From the NCBI RefSeq assembly GCF_003268005.1, contig NZ_CP014213.1:62001-126000 (forward strand): DNA of 64,000 nucleotides. The letters run 5' to 3'. Positions 36,301 through 44,912 of this stretch are shown here, piece by piece. Within the stretch, counting starts at the first letter, position 1. Every line of letters starts with the position of its first letter. The DNA is from Methanosphaera sp. BMS (GTDB lineage Archaea > Methanobacteriota > Methanobacteria > Methanobacteriales > Methanobacteriaceae). The notes below the pieces were generated by a model, which was given only the letters and a program-made list of their open reading frames with translations, searched no databases and was not told the DNA's origin. Made by a program: the position numbers and the translations under genes.

Positions 36301-37011
36301 ATCGTTGCCGTTGTGTATTGCTCCTCCAGAAACTGCACGATTATCAGCAAAAGTGGATTCTTTGACTTCCAATAAGCCCCTATTATATATTGCTCCTCCA
36401 CAACCTGTTTTATTATCGGCAGTATTGTTTGTAAATGTGGATTGTGTGATTGTTAATAATCCCCTGTTGTATATAGCTGCCCCATCCTTAGATGCAGCGT
36501 TCTTTATTGTGATGTCATGAATAGCTACTTCACCTTTTTGAACAATGAATACTTGCTGTTTATTTCCATCTATTGTTTGTCCGTTACCTTCAATTATAAT
36601 AGTTACACTATTATTAAATATAATTGGATCATTAGTTTTGTAGGTACCATTTCTCAGATTGATAGTTACAATCGTTAGGCCCTGTGCATTTTTTACTGCT
36701 GAGCGTAGTTCTTCCCAATTGGTTACAATTGCATCTGTTTTAAGATTAGATTTTGTATTTTTAGCTATTGTTTTAGTCGTATTTTCACCTAATTTATTAT
36801 CAGATGATTTACTTGCTTGTATATCTTTATCTACTATATTCTCTTGCATATTATTAGCAGTACCTGATACTTTATATGTATCCTGTGTTACTGCTTCTTT
36901 TGTTATGCTATCTGCATCAGTTACATCATCTGATACTTCAGTTGCACTGGCTACTCCTACCAGCAGGATAAGCAGTGTAACAAATAGCAATAAATATTTT
37001 ATTTTTTTCAT
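33316..37011 (-). CDS. Adhesin-like protein A (two beta-helix/Ig modules)
   Basis: I place the start at ATG 37011 (MKKIKYLLLF), because the upstream GATGTG that would serve as a GTG start at 37023 aligns with the ribosome-binding region GATGTGAATAAAT of the two sister genes. The 1231-residue protein has a signal peptide and a linker. Two modules follow, each made of a NW-EL--AV opening, a GGAIYN beta-helix and an Ig-like domain (about 99-480 and 480-807). Ig-like domains follow to about 1100, then a low-complexity stretch and a C-terminal domain (about 1142-1231: GHLLLYIDGELVYNGTVGDD) shared with the sister genes. It is boxed between an IS1182-type element and an IS630-type element. Confidence 0.88.
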   Translation of the reverse strand: MKKIKYLLLFVTLLILLVGVASATEVSDDVTDADSITKEAVTQDTYKVSGTANNMQENIVDKDIQASKSSDNKLGENTTKTIAKNTKSNLKTDAIVTNWEELRSAVKNAQGLTIVTINLRNGTYKTNDPIIFNNSVTIIIEGNGQTIDGNKQQVFIVQKGEVAIHDITIKNAASKDGAAIYNRGLLTITQSTFTNNTADNKTGCGGAIYNRGLLEVKESTFADNRAVSGGAIHNGNDGRVIITTCTFTNNTGNYNSNGCSGGAIANHNGYVEVTDSTLTNNGAFAGGAIDSYDELKIKRSTFTNNNATWSGGAIQGSNKKIMVYNSIFTNNKAIMGGAIYAKGNLTLEGNKFTDNRAPITHETIEISEKTNQLYNNVYNSTDISLKKVILSLEDDKNTYYYGESVELKYYIELEHPDYYDKYVPSNLNDITLYINGEKKFTTHYNHYTLSNLTPGDYEVYFNSCRHKSNTVKFTVKPITNWQELTEAVQYAENQTKNVNIKLDNGNYTNTNTINWTNRNIVLTIDGNGQTIDGNQLQVFNINSRSSMILKNITIINAKSDDGGAIKNKGILTITQSTLANNTAEYGGVIENTGTLTITKSTLTGNTAHRDGGAINNLFNLNITESTLSNNTAGWYGGAIRNLQYDFNIVDSNFTNNHADRAGAIYSSGYRNLTGNTFINNTVDDMETIFLTGALGGRVEGNVYKYNDISLKNITLRIKDNKNTFTPFEDVVLNFTIGLKNPQFYDKDILEELEDITIYVNGREYATTKYENYTLSELTPGDYTVYITTCNQKSKNVTFKVITAESKITTPENSYDYPEGIPDTITLNIIDPSGKKGTAIITVKDDSEYRQLLSLTDITDGYEVSTESIVNTLENIYDNLDDSYTINITYSNDYVTPSSTEFTLNIIKQTNVNISTQTTPTHLIVTVKDYKENPINHGTITTNITTSNYYPDDNGQVFIALDDLEPGKYMADINYADESQDDVSDNVTFSVYSENDMINVTTSNVEMVNGKGVTFDAYVDYKNRTIKYGKVYFEIDGKPLVDEDGLVLYAPVKDNWASLPYEIPKDLSLGNHTLTAVYIASTSTWTKDEKTLTIIENIPEGASDEDQTPSEDVKHQEYNQNTRNQKTTIKNTKTTRSILPTSHLVYAANKVITLSDTITLGKLNEIFGQTLTNGHLLLYIDGELVYNGTVGDDLSTVLLEIIDKFLGKHELKVEFTDSNNQTQTYTKNITIT

Positions 37012-37090
37012 TTTTTTATACACATCTTTCTAATTTATATGTTCTATAATGATTTATATATAGTTTTTTACCAAAAGTATATACCATTTT

Positions 37091-37606
37091 ATGAACATAT
37101 ATATTTCTATGAAAACTGAAAATAAAAAAGTCAAAAATCATTTATCATTAAATGAAATGAATGACTTATTAAAAGAGTATAGAGACTCCTATGAAATATA
37201 CAGACATTTATTATTAATTAGAATGGTTTACAAAGGCGAAACCATATCTAAAGCTTCTGATAATTTAAATATATCTCGTAAAACCGGTGAAAGATGGATA
37301 AAAGACTATAATGAATCAGGTTTTGATGGATTAACTTCAAAATATTCTAATTGTGGAAGAAAATCATTATTGTCTAATGAACAAAAACAATTTTTATATG
37401 ATAAAATTACAGGAAATGAAGAAAATTATGACTTAAAAAGAGTAAAAAAATTAATTAAAGATGAATTTGATATAGAATACAGTGATAAACAAGTTTGGGT
37501 CATAACAAGAGAAAAATTAAACCTTAATTATGGAAAACCAATGTTAAAATATTCAACAAGACCAAAAAATGCAGAAGAAAAACTTAAAAAAAACAAAGTT
37601 CATTAA
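37091..37606 (+). CDS. IS630-type transposase, N-terminal part
   Basis: The 171 residues contain the DNA-binding half: a helix-turn-helix (MVYKGETISKASDNLNISRK followed by TGERWIKDYNE) and a second helical domain ending VITREKLNLNYGKPM. The frame ends at a TAA shortly after an A8 run (37588-37595). Removing one A would join it directly to the catalytic half, so the gene is either frameshifted or uses +1 slippage. The first ATG lies 5 nt inside the left inverted repeat; a second in-frame ATG (37109) is also possible. Confidence 0.75.
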   Translation: MNIYISMKTENKKVKNHLSLNEMNDLLKEYRDSYEIYRHLLLIRMVYKGETISKASDNLNISRKTGERWIKDYNESGFDGLTSKYSNCGRKSLLSNEQKQFLYDKITGNEENYDLKRVKKLIKDEFDIEYSDKQVWVITREKLNLNYGKPMLKYSTRPKNAEEKLKKNKVH

Positions 37607-38414
37607 TGCAAAAACAGACAAAATCGCAATATTAGACGAAACAAGATCACAAAATGTACCAAATACATCAAGAGTATTATATAAACCAGGAACAAAAAAT
37701 ATTATAATTAAACCTCCTGTAAAATTTGGAATAAACATTGTAGGCTTTCAAGGAATTAATTGTAATTCATACATGGAAGAAAATACAAAAAATAATGCAT
37801 ATACATTTTTAAAAACACTTTGTAACTTTAGAGCACTGAATACAAACAACAAACAAGTTATAAAACAAATTAAACAAGCAATAACAAACCCTAATTTAAA
37901 AATAGAAAATATACAATCAATTTTACATCAAAACCAGTTATCAACTAAGGATTTAATAAATAAAATAAATGATGAATTATATAATGAAAATTCAAAACAA
38001 AAATCAATAGAAAAAATACAAAAGATCTGTAAAAAAGAGGATATACACAACACCCGAAAAATTGCTAATTTACAACGAGAAATAATAGTAAATAACTTAC
38101 AAAACACTGAAATAAAGGATTTATTGTCTAAAGAAAAACCTATTTACCTAATACTTGACAATGCAAAAATACATCATGCAAAAATTATAGAAAAGGTATG
38201 TGACATATTAAACCTCAAATTAATCTTTTTAGAACCCTATTGTCCTGATTTAAATCCTATAGAAGATGTATGGAGAACAATAAAAAGAAAAATATATAAT
38301 TCCAATTATAAAACATTGGATGAATTGATTGACATATTTAAAAGGTTATTTTATGAAATAGTGGATAATACGACATTCTATGAAAACTGGCTTTCAGAGT
38401 ATTTTATGGTATAA
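37569..38414 (+). CDS. IS630-type transposase, catalytic part
   Basis: This frame holds the DDE core: AILDETRSQN (first Asp), YLILDNAKIHHA (second Asp) and YCPDLNPIEDVWRTIKRK (Glu). It begins inside the A-rich overlap and lacks its own convincing start, so the ATG at 37569 is formal. With the upstream part it makes one IS630 transposase of about 440 residues. Confidence 0.75.
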   Translation: MQKKNLKKTKFINAKTDKIAILDETRSQNVPNTSRVLYKPGTKNIIIKPPVKFGINIVGFQGINCNSYMEENTKNNAYTFLKTLCNFRALNTNNKQVIKQIKQAITNPNLKIENIQSILHQNQLSTKDLINKINDELYNENSKQKSIEKIQKICKKEDIHNTRKIANLQREIIVNNLQNTEIKDLLSKEKPIYLILDNAKIHHAKIIEKVCDILNLKLIFLEPYCPDLNPIEDVWRTIKRKIYNSNYKTLDELIDIFKRLFYEIVDNTTFYENWLSEYFMV

Positions 38415-38434
38415 ACTTTAGGTAAGAAACTATA

Positions 38435-38693
38435 ATAAAAATAAATATCATAAGAATTCATTATTATAATAAAATCACTAATAAACAATATACTATATGT
38501 TTTGTTTATTGTCTAATAAATAGTTATAATCATTATATTCTTATATATTTTTATTTCATATTCTTTTTAAAAAATATGTTAAAATTATTTTAAAAATAAT
38601 AGGATATTACTATGTTCAATTATTTTTTTTTTTTTTTTATTTGTGTTTTTAAGCTAGAATGTACTTTTAGTAAAAAAAATAGGGGTGTGGTGA
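38435..38693. other. Probable displaced leader of adhesin gene A
   Basis: No gene. This A+T-rich stretch lay directly upstream of adhesin gene A before the IS630-type element inserted and may still hold its promoter. It contains a run of 16 T (about 38624-38639) close to the 3' end of adhesin gene B. Confidence 0.45.
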
Positions 38694-41600
38694 TTAGGTT
38701 ATTGTAACGTTTTCTGTATAAGTGTTTGTTTTACCATCAGCGTCTGTGAATTCCACTTTTATTTCATGTTTGCCTAGGAATTTTTCTATGATTTCTAGGA
38801 GGACTGTTGACAAGTCATCACCTACCGTGCCGTTATAGACGAGTTGTCCGTCTATGTATAATAGCAGGTGTCCGTTGGTGAATGTTTGGTCAAATATATC
38901 GTTTAATTTGCCGAGGGTAATTGTATCGCTGAGCGTTATCATCTTGTTGGCAGTGTAAACCAAATGACTTGTAGGAATGGTTGATTGTATTGTTTTTGCA
39001 TGTTTTGTTATTGATTTGTGAGGTCTTGTTTCCTGCTTGTGTGTTTCCTCTTTTTCATCTTCAGATGGAGTTTTATTTTCATCACCTGCTCCTTCTGGTA
39101 TGTTTTTGATTATTGTTAATGTTTTATCGTCTTTATTCCAGGCAGTAACGTATTTTTTGTATACTGCAGTTAGTGTATGATTTCCAAGTCCTATGTCTGT
39201 TGGCATGTCGTATGGCAGATCTGCCCGGCTATCTTTTACAGGAACATAGAGTACGGATCCGTTTTCATCCAATATTGGTTTGTCATCTATTATAAAGTAT
39301 ACTTCTCCATAGTTAACTGTCTTGTTTTTTTCGTATACTAATGCAGTGAAGGTTACTCCTCTTTCCCGTACCATCTCTACATCCCATGTTGTCACGTTTA
39401 TTTTCTCGTTTGGAACAAAAATGTCGAATGTAACATTGGTGGATGATTTAATATCTGATGTATCATCAGTATAACTAATATTTACACATTTTTCTCCACC
39501 TTTTAAGTTGCTTAGTGATAGGAATACCTGACCATTTTCATCAGGATAGTAATTGTCTGTTGTTAGGTTTGTTGTTATTGTTCCTTCTGTTACTGGATTT
39601 CCTTCATAATCCTTTGCTGTGATGATTAGATGTGTTGGTGTTACTTCCGTGGTTAAATTCACATATCCGTCGATTACTGTTAATGTTTTATCATCTCTAT
39701 TCCAGGCAGTAACATATTTTACGTATACTGCACTTAGCGTATGATTTCCAATTGACATATTACTTGGTATTTTGTATGGTAATTCTGACCAGCTATCTTT
39801 TACAGGAACATAGAGTACTGATCCGTTTTCAGCTAGTATTGGTTTGTCATCTATTATAAAGTATGTTTCTCCATCGTTGACTGTCTTGTTTTTATGGTAT
39901 ATTAATGCACTGAGGTTCACTCCTCTGGCCTGTTCTATCGCTATATCCCATGTTGTCATGTTTATTTTCTCGCTTGGAACAAAAATGTCGAATGTGGCAT
40001 TGGTGGATGATTTTATACGTGATGTATCATCAGTATAACTAATATTTACAGATTTTGGACCTCCTTTCATGGTTAGTGGTATGAATACATGGCCGTTTTC
40101 ATCAGGATAGTAATTGGCTGTTGTTAGGTTTGTTGTTATTGTTCCATCTGTTACTGGATTTCCTTTATAATCCTTTGCTGTGATGATTAGGTGTGTTGGT
40201 GTTACTTCCGTGGTTAAACTTACAGAGGCTACTTTGAATGAAACGGTATTGGATTCATGGTTACAGGTTTTAATATAAACCGTGTATTCTCCAGGTTGTA
40301 GGTTGGACAATGGGTAGTCTTCATACTTGGTTGTAACGTTTTCTATGCCATTGATGTAGATTGTTATGTCATCAAGTCTTTCCAGAATATCCTTGTCATA
40401 GTAATTTGGATGTTCTAAGGCAATACTATAGTTTAACACCACATCTTCACCTTTATTGAATAGTGTTTGACCATCCTTAATGCTTAAATTTAATCTTTTA
40501 AGTGAAATATCCGTGGATTCATAAACATCGGCATTAAAACGTCCAATATCTTCTTCAAGCAAATAAATTGTTTCTCCATTGTCGGCAGTGTTATTGGTAA
40601 ATATGCTGCCTGTAAGATTTACATATCCTGGTGATCGTATTGCTCCACCCTCGTTTGCATGATTGTTTGTGAAATTTGTATTTACAAGATTAAAATACCT
40701 GTATATTTTGTTTATTATTGCTCCTCCACCTCTTGCAATGTTGTTTGATAGTGTGGAGTTGCTGATGCTTAGTGTTCCATGGTTGTATATTGCTCCTCCA
40801 TCATGGGTTACGGTGTTATTGTTTAATGTGGATTGTGTGATTGTCAATATTCCAGTGATACTGGATATTGCTCCACCCGACAGTGCATCATTGTTGTTTA
40901 GTTTCGAGTTTATGATTTTTACTGTTCCGTAGCTTTCTATTGCTCCTCCGTAGATTTTTGCTTGATTGTTGTTTAGTGTGGAGTCTGTGATTGTTAGTGT
41001 TTCCCTATTGTATATTGCTCCTCCATCATCATTATCTGCTTTATTGTTTGTTAGTGTGGATTGTGTGATGCTTAATGTTTTATTGTTAAATATTGCTCCT
41101 CCATCTCTTGCAGTGTTGTTTGTTAGTTTGGAGTCTGTAATGTTTAATATTCCATTATTAATTATTGCTCCTCCAAAAAGGGTTGCAGTATTGTTTGTTA
41201 GTGTGGATTGTGTGATTGTTAATGTTCCCTGGTTTTCTATTGCTGCTCCATTGTATGATTTTGCATCCCGTATTGTGATGTTCTTAAGAACAAGTGAAGC
41301 ACCCTTATTAATACTGAATACCTGTAGTTGGTTTCCATCTATTGTCTGTCCATTACCCTCAATGGTAAGTACTATCTTCTTATTATTCCATGTGATTGTA
41401 CCTGTATTTGTATAGTTTCCATCCCATAGTGTGAGGGTTATGTTTATCTTTTGGCCTTTCGCATCATTTACTGCATCACTAAGTTGTTGCCAATTAGTTA
41501 TAGGAGTTACCGTGAAATTTACAGTATTTGATTCTTGGTTACATGTTTTATAATAAACACTGTATTCTCCCGGTTTTAAGTTGTATAATGTGTAGTTCTT

Positions 41601-44585
41601 GTACGTGGTTGTAACATTTTCTATACCATTGATGTAGAGTGTTATGTCATCAAGTCTTTCCAGGATATCAGCATCATAATAGTTTGGATGTTCTAAGGCA
41701 ATGCTATAGTTTAACACTATTACTTCCCCTGGATTGAATATGCTTTGATTATTTTTAATGCTTAAATCATAGGTTTTAAGGGAAATATCCGTGGATTCAT
41801 AAACATTATTATCAAAACATCCAGTCTGGTTGTATAGGTCAATTGTTTCCTTGTTGTCGGCGGTATTGTTGATGAATTTGTTACCCGTAAGGTTGGTATT
41901 TCCGTAGGAGAATATTGCACCACCATTATTTGCATGATTGTTTATGAAGGTTGAATCAGCAACAGTAAGTTTGGCTTGGTCATTGCTTATTGCTCCTCCA
42001 TAGTCTGATTTAGCATTTGTTATTGTGATGTTCTTAAGAACAAATGAAGCACCATCAGTTATCTTGAATACTTGTAGTTGATTTCCATCTATTGTTTGAT
42101 TCCATCCATCGATAGTTAGTTCTATGTCGGGATTACTCCAGGTAATAGTGCCTGTATTCGTATAGTTTCCTTCTCCCAGATAGAGTGTTACATCTTCTGT
42201 TTTGTCTTCTGCATCTTTTACTGCTTCACGTAATTGTTGCCAGTTGGTTATAAGAGATTTCACAGTGAAATTTACAGTGTTTGATTTTTGATTACATATT
42301 TCATAATAGACCGTGTATTCTCCAGGTTTTGATAGGGATAATGGGTAGTTTTCATTCGTGCTTGCAGTAGCATATTCTGCATCATTAACATAGATTGTTA
42401 TTTCGTCAAGTTGTTCCATGACATCTTTATCATAATTTCGTGGACTTTTCAAAGCAAAACTATAGTTTAACACTACATCTTCACCCAAATTGAATATTGT
42501 CTGATTGTCCTTAATAGCTAATTTCATGTTTTTAAGTGCAATATCTGTGGATTCATATGTATTATTTTCAACATGTCCCTCCCAGTATCTGTATAGGTCA
42601 ATTGTTTCCTTGTTGTCAGCGGTATTGTTGATAAATGCGTTACCTGTAAGATTAGCATTTCCGTAGGAGAATACTGCACCACCAGTTTTAGCATGATTGT
42701 TTATGAAAGTTGAACCAGCAACAGTAAATTTGTCTCGGTCACTGATTATTGCTCCTCCATATTGGGCTGCGGTGTTGTTTGCCAGTGTACAGTTGTTTAT
42801 GTTTAGTATTCCAATGTTTTTTATTGCTCCTCCATCATAGGTTGCAGTGTTTTTTTGTAGTACTGAATCAGTGATTGTTAATGTTCCCTCATTGAATATT
42901 GCTCCATCATCTGATCTGGCATCGTCTATTATGATGTTCTTAAGATTCATGGAAGCAGTACTTCCAATATGGAATACTAGTTGTCGGTTTCCATCCAGTA
43001 ACTGTCCGTTTCCATCAATGCTAAGGGTTATTTTAGGATTTGTCCAGTTGATTGTGCCCGTATTTGTATAGTATCCTTTACCTAACTTGAGGGTCACATC
43101 TTTTGTCTGGTTTTCTGCATAATGTACTGCCGCATTGAGTTCTTCCCAGTTAGTTATAGGGTTCACTGTGAAATTGACAGTGTTTGAAGTGCCTTTACAG
43201 GTGTTATAATAAACTGAGTAGTTTCCCGGTTTTAGGTTTGATAAGGTGTAGTTCTTGTACGTGGTTGTAGCAGTTTTTTTGCCATTTACATATATTGTTA
43301 TGTCGTCAAGTCTTTTCAGTATATCCTTATCATAATAATTTTTATGATTTAATGCAAGGGTGAGGTTTAACACCACATCTTCACCGTAATAGTATGTGTT
43401 CTTATTATCTTTAGTTTTTAAGTTTATGGTCTTAAATGAAATGGAGGTTGATTTGTATACATTGTTATCAAAAATTCCATTTGTATATCCATATAAATCA
43501 ATTGTTTCTTGGTTTTGGGTGGCAGTATTTTCAGTAAATCTATTATCAGTTAGATTAATATATCCACGGGCAAATACTGCACCACCCTCCTGGGCACGAT
43601 TGCTTGTAAAATTCGAACCAATAACCTTAGACTTTTCGGTCGAGCTGTATATTGCTCCTCCCTGGTATTTTGCTCTGTTGTTTGCCAGTGTGGAGTTGGT
43701 GATTGTAAATCTTCCATAGCTGTCTATTGCTCCTCCTGTATGTGCAATGCCTTTTGTGAATGTGGATTGTGTGATTGTTAATGTTCCCCAATTTTTTATT
43801 GCTCCTCCGGCACCATATGAAACCTCATCTACTGCACTGTTTCCTGTGAATGTGGATTGTGTGATATCTATTTTTCCACTGTTATTATTGTATATTGCTC
43901 CTCCAAGAGATGCACGGTTGTCTGTGAAAGTGGATTGTGTGATGTTCAGTATTCCATTATTGAATATTGCTCCTCCAAACCCTACCAGAGTACTTGTTTC
44001 GCTTTTTGTTATTGTGGATTTTGTGATTGTTAATGTTCCCTGGTTGATTATTGTTCCTCCTAACTGTGATTCACCATTTTTTATTGTTATGTTATTAAGA
44101 ACAAGTGAAGCACCCTTCTCAATAATGAATACCTGTTGATTATTTCCATCTATTGTTTGTCCATTACCATCAATTATAAGTTTTGTATCCTTTTTGTCCC
44201 ATGTGATTGTACCATCAGTTTTATAGGTACCATTTCCTAATGTGATTGTTATATCTTTATTTGTATCTTTTACCGCTGTCTGAAGTTCTTTCCAATTGGT
44301 TACAGCTGTAGCTGTTTTTAAATTACCATTTGTAGTTTTATCTATTGTCTTCGTTGAATTTTCATCCATATTATTGGATGCATCATTTGATTTTATATTT
44401 TCATTTATTTTATGGGCTTGAATGCTATTAGCATTATCTGATACCTTATAGGTATCCTGTATTGCTGCTTTTTCAGTAATACTACCCGTACTAGTGGTAT
44501 CCTCTGATACGTCACTTGCACAGGCTACTCCAACAAGCAGTATTAATATTGCCGTAAAAAGCAGTACATGTTTAATTTTTATCAT
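38694..44585 (-). CDS. Giant adhesin-like protein B (four beta-helix/Ig modules)
   Basis: The 1963-residue protein starts with the signal peptide MIKIKHVLLFTAILILLVGV. Four tandem modules begin near residues 96, 478, 780 and 1031. Each has a NW(K/E/Q)(E/Q)L opening, a TIDGNGQTIDGN-type strand, a GGAI(Y/F) beta-helix of variable length and an Ig-like domain with YDKDILERLDDITIYING-like sequence. Two nearly identical Ig-like repeats come next (about 1457-1643 and 1643-1830), both starting LTTEVTPTHLIITAKDY. The C-terminal domain is shared with proteins A and C. The module count and the near-identity of repeats suggest growth by recombination. The start follows ATGTGAATAAAT. Confidence 0.88.
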   Translation of the reverse strand: MIKIKHVLLFTAILILLVGVACASDVSEDTTSTGSITEKAAIQDTYKVSDNANSIQAHKINENIKSNDASNNMDENSTKTIDKTTNGNLKTATAVTNWKELQTAVKDTNKDITITLGNGTYKTDGTITWDKKDTKLIIDGNGQTIDGNNQQVFIIEKGASLVLNNITIKNGESQLGGTIINQGTLTITKSTITKSETSTLVGFGGAIFNNGILNITQSTFTDNRASLGGAIYNNNSGKIDITQSTFTGNSAVDEVSYGAGGAIKNWGTLTITQSTFTKGIAHTGGAIDSYGRFTITNSTLANNRAKYQGGAIYSSTEKSKVIGSNFTSNRAQEGGAVFARGYINLTDNRFTENTATQNQETIDLYGYTNGIFDNNVYKSTSISFKTINLKTKDNKNTYYYGEDVVLNLTLALNHKNYYDKDILKRLDDITIYVNGKKTATTTYKNYTLSNLKPGNYSVYYNTCKGTSNTVNFTVNPITNWEELNAAVHYAENQTKDVTLKLGKGYYTNTGTINWTNPKITLSIDGNGQLLDGNRQLVFHIGSTASMNLKNIIIDDARSDDGAIFNEGTLTITDSVLQKNTATYDGGAIKNIGILNINNCTLANNTAAQYGGAIISDRDKFTVAGSTFINNHAKTGGAVFSYGNANLTGNAFINNTADNKETIDLYRYWEGHVENNTYESTDIALKNMKLAIKDNQTIFNLGEDVVLNYSFALKSPRNYDKDVMEQLDEITIYVNDAEYATASTNENYPLSLSKPGEYTVYYEICNQKSNTVNFTVKSLITNWQQLREAVKDAEDKTEDVTLYLGEGNYTNTGTITWSNPDIELTIDGWNQTIDGNQLQVFKITDGASFVLKNITITNAKSDYGGAISNDQAKLTVADSTFINNHANNGGAIFSYGNTNLTGNKFINNTADNKETIDLYNQTGCFDNNVYESTDISLKTYDLSIKNNQSIFNPGEVIVLNYSIALEHPNYYDADILERLDDITLYINGIENVTTTYKNYTLYNLKPGEYSVYYKTCNQESNTVNFTVTPITNWQQLSDAVNDAKGQKINITLTLWDGNYTNTGTITWNNKKIVLTIEGNGQTIDGNQLQVFSINKGASLVLKNITIRDAKSYNGAAIENQGTLTITQSTLTNNTATLFGGAIINNGILNITDSKLTNNTARDGGAIFNNKTLSITQSTLTNNKADNDDGGAIYNRETLTITDSTLNNNQAKIYGGAIESYGTVKIINSKLNNNDALSGGAISSITGILTITQSTLNNNTVTHDGGAIYNHGTLSISNSTLSNNIARGGGAIINKIYRYFNLVNTNFTNNHANEGGAIRSPGYVNLTGSIFTNNTADNGETIYLLEEDIGRFNADVYESTDISLKRLNLSIKDGQTLFNKGEDVVLNYSIALEHPNYYDKDILERLDDITIYINGIENVTTKYEDYPLSNLQPGEYTVYIKTCNHESNTVSFKVASVSLTTEVTPTHLIITAKDYKGNPVTDGTITTNLTTANYYPDENGHVFIPLTMKGGPKSVNISYTDDTSRIKSSTNATFDIFVPSEKINMTTWDIAIEQARGVNLSALIYHKNKTVNDGETYFIIDDKPILAENGSVLYVPVKDSWSELPYKIPSNMSIGNHTLSAVYVKYVTAWNRDDKTLTVIDGYVNLTTEVTPTHLIITAKDYEGNPVTEGTITTNLTTDNYYPDENGQVFLSLSNLKGGEKCVNISYTDDTSDIKSSTNVTFDIFVPNEKINVTTWDVEMVRERGVTFTALVYEKNKTVNYGEVYFIIDDKPILDENGSVLYVPVKDSRADLPYDMPTDIGLGNHTLTAVYKKYVTAWNKDDKTLTIIKNIPEGAGDENKTPSEDEKEETHKQETRPHKSITKHAKTIQSTIPTSHLVYTANKMITLSDTITLGKLNDIFDQTFTNGHLLLYIDGQLVYNGTVGDDLSTVLLEIIEKFLGKHEIKVEFTDADGKTNTYTENVTIT

Positions 44586-44859
44586 ATTTATTCACATTTT
44601 TGTTATATTATAGTCCATTTTGACTATTACTATTCATAAATCCATGTTCTAATATTATCATCAGACCATTTTATCTAAATATTTTACAAATAGATAATGT
44701 TTATATTTATCAGTTATTTAATAAATACTTTGCAATATTATTTTTTTATAATATTTTTTTAATAAGGCTTCTTAAAATTATTATAGACACATCATCATTA
44801 TTTAATTGTATATAAACAGATACAAGTTAATCCAGATGTAATAAGAGATAATTAAAACA
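44586..44859 (-). repeat. Leader region duplicated upstream of genes B and C
   Basis: This 274-bp region is nearly identical to 48504-48780. The similarity starts at the start codon and runs through the spacer. Conserved blocks include AATATTATTTTTTTATAATATTTTTTTAA-like runs and ATCATTATTTAAT. Such a long shared leader suggests a recent duplication of gene plus promoter and probably common regulation. Confidence 0.7.
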
Positions 44860-44912
44860 GCCAGTATATAAGTTAATTTGATTAAATTAAAAAAAAGAGG
44901 ATTGAGAGGGGT

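Larger units (their letters stand above)
37059..38434 (+). mobile_element. IS630-type insertion sequence with frameshifted transposase
   Basis: Inverted repeats of about 28 bp (left 37059-37086, starting TATAGTTTTTTACC; right 38407-38434, inverse starting TATAGTTTCTTACC) differ at three positions. The outermost TA at each side is the expected TA target duplication of this family. The element lies about 48 bp upstream of the start codon of adhesin gene A, in its leader. Confidence 0.85.

Noticed and set aside
35963-36520. Long + strand frames opposite the adhesin genes, with repeated IAPP motifs
   Set aside because: These are the antisense reading of the GGAIYN repeats of the real gene; they carry no independent signal.
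31517-38434. Composite transposon carrying adhesin gene A
   Set aside because: The two flanking elements belong to different families (IS1182-type and IS630-type) and cannot move together.
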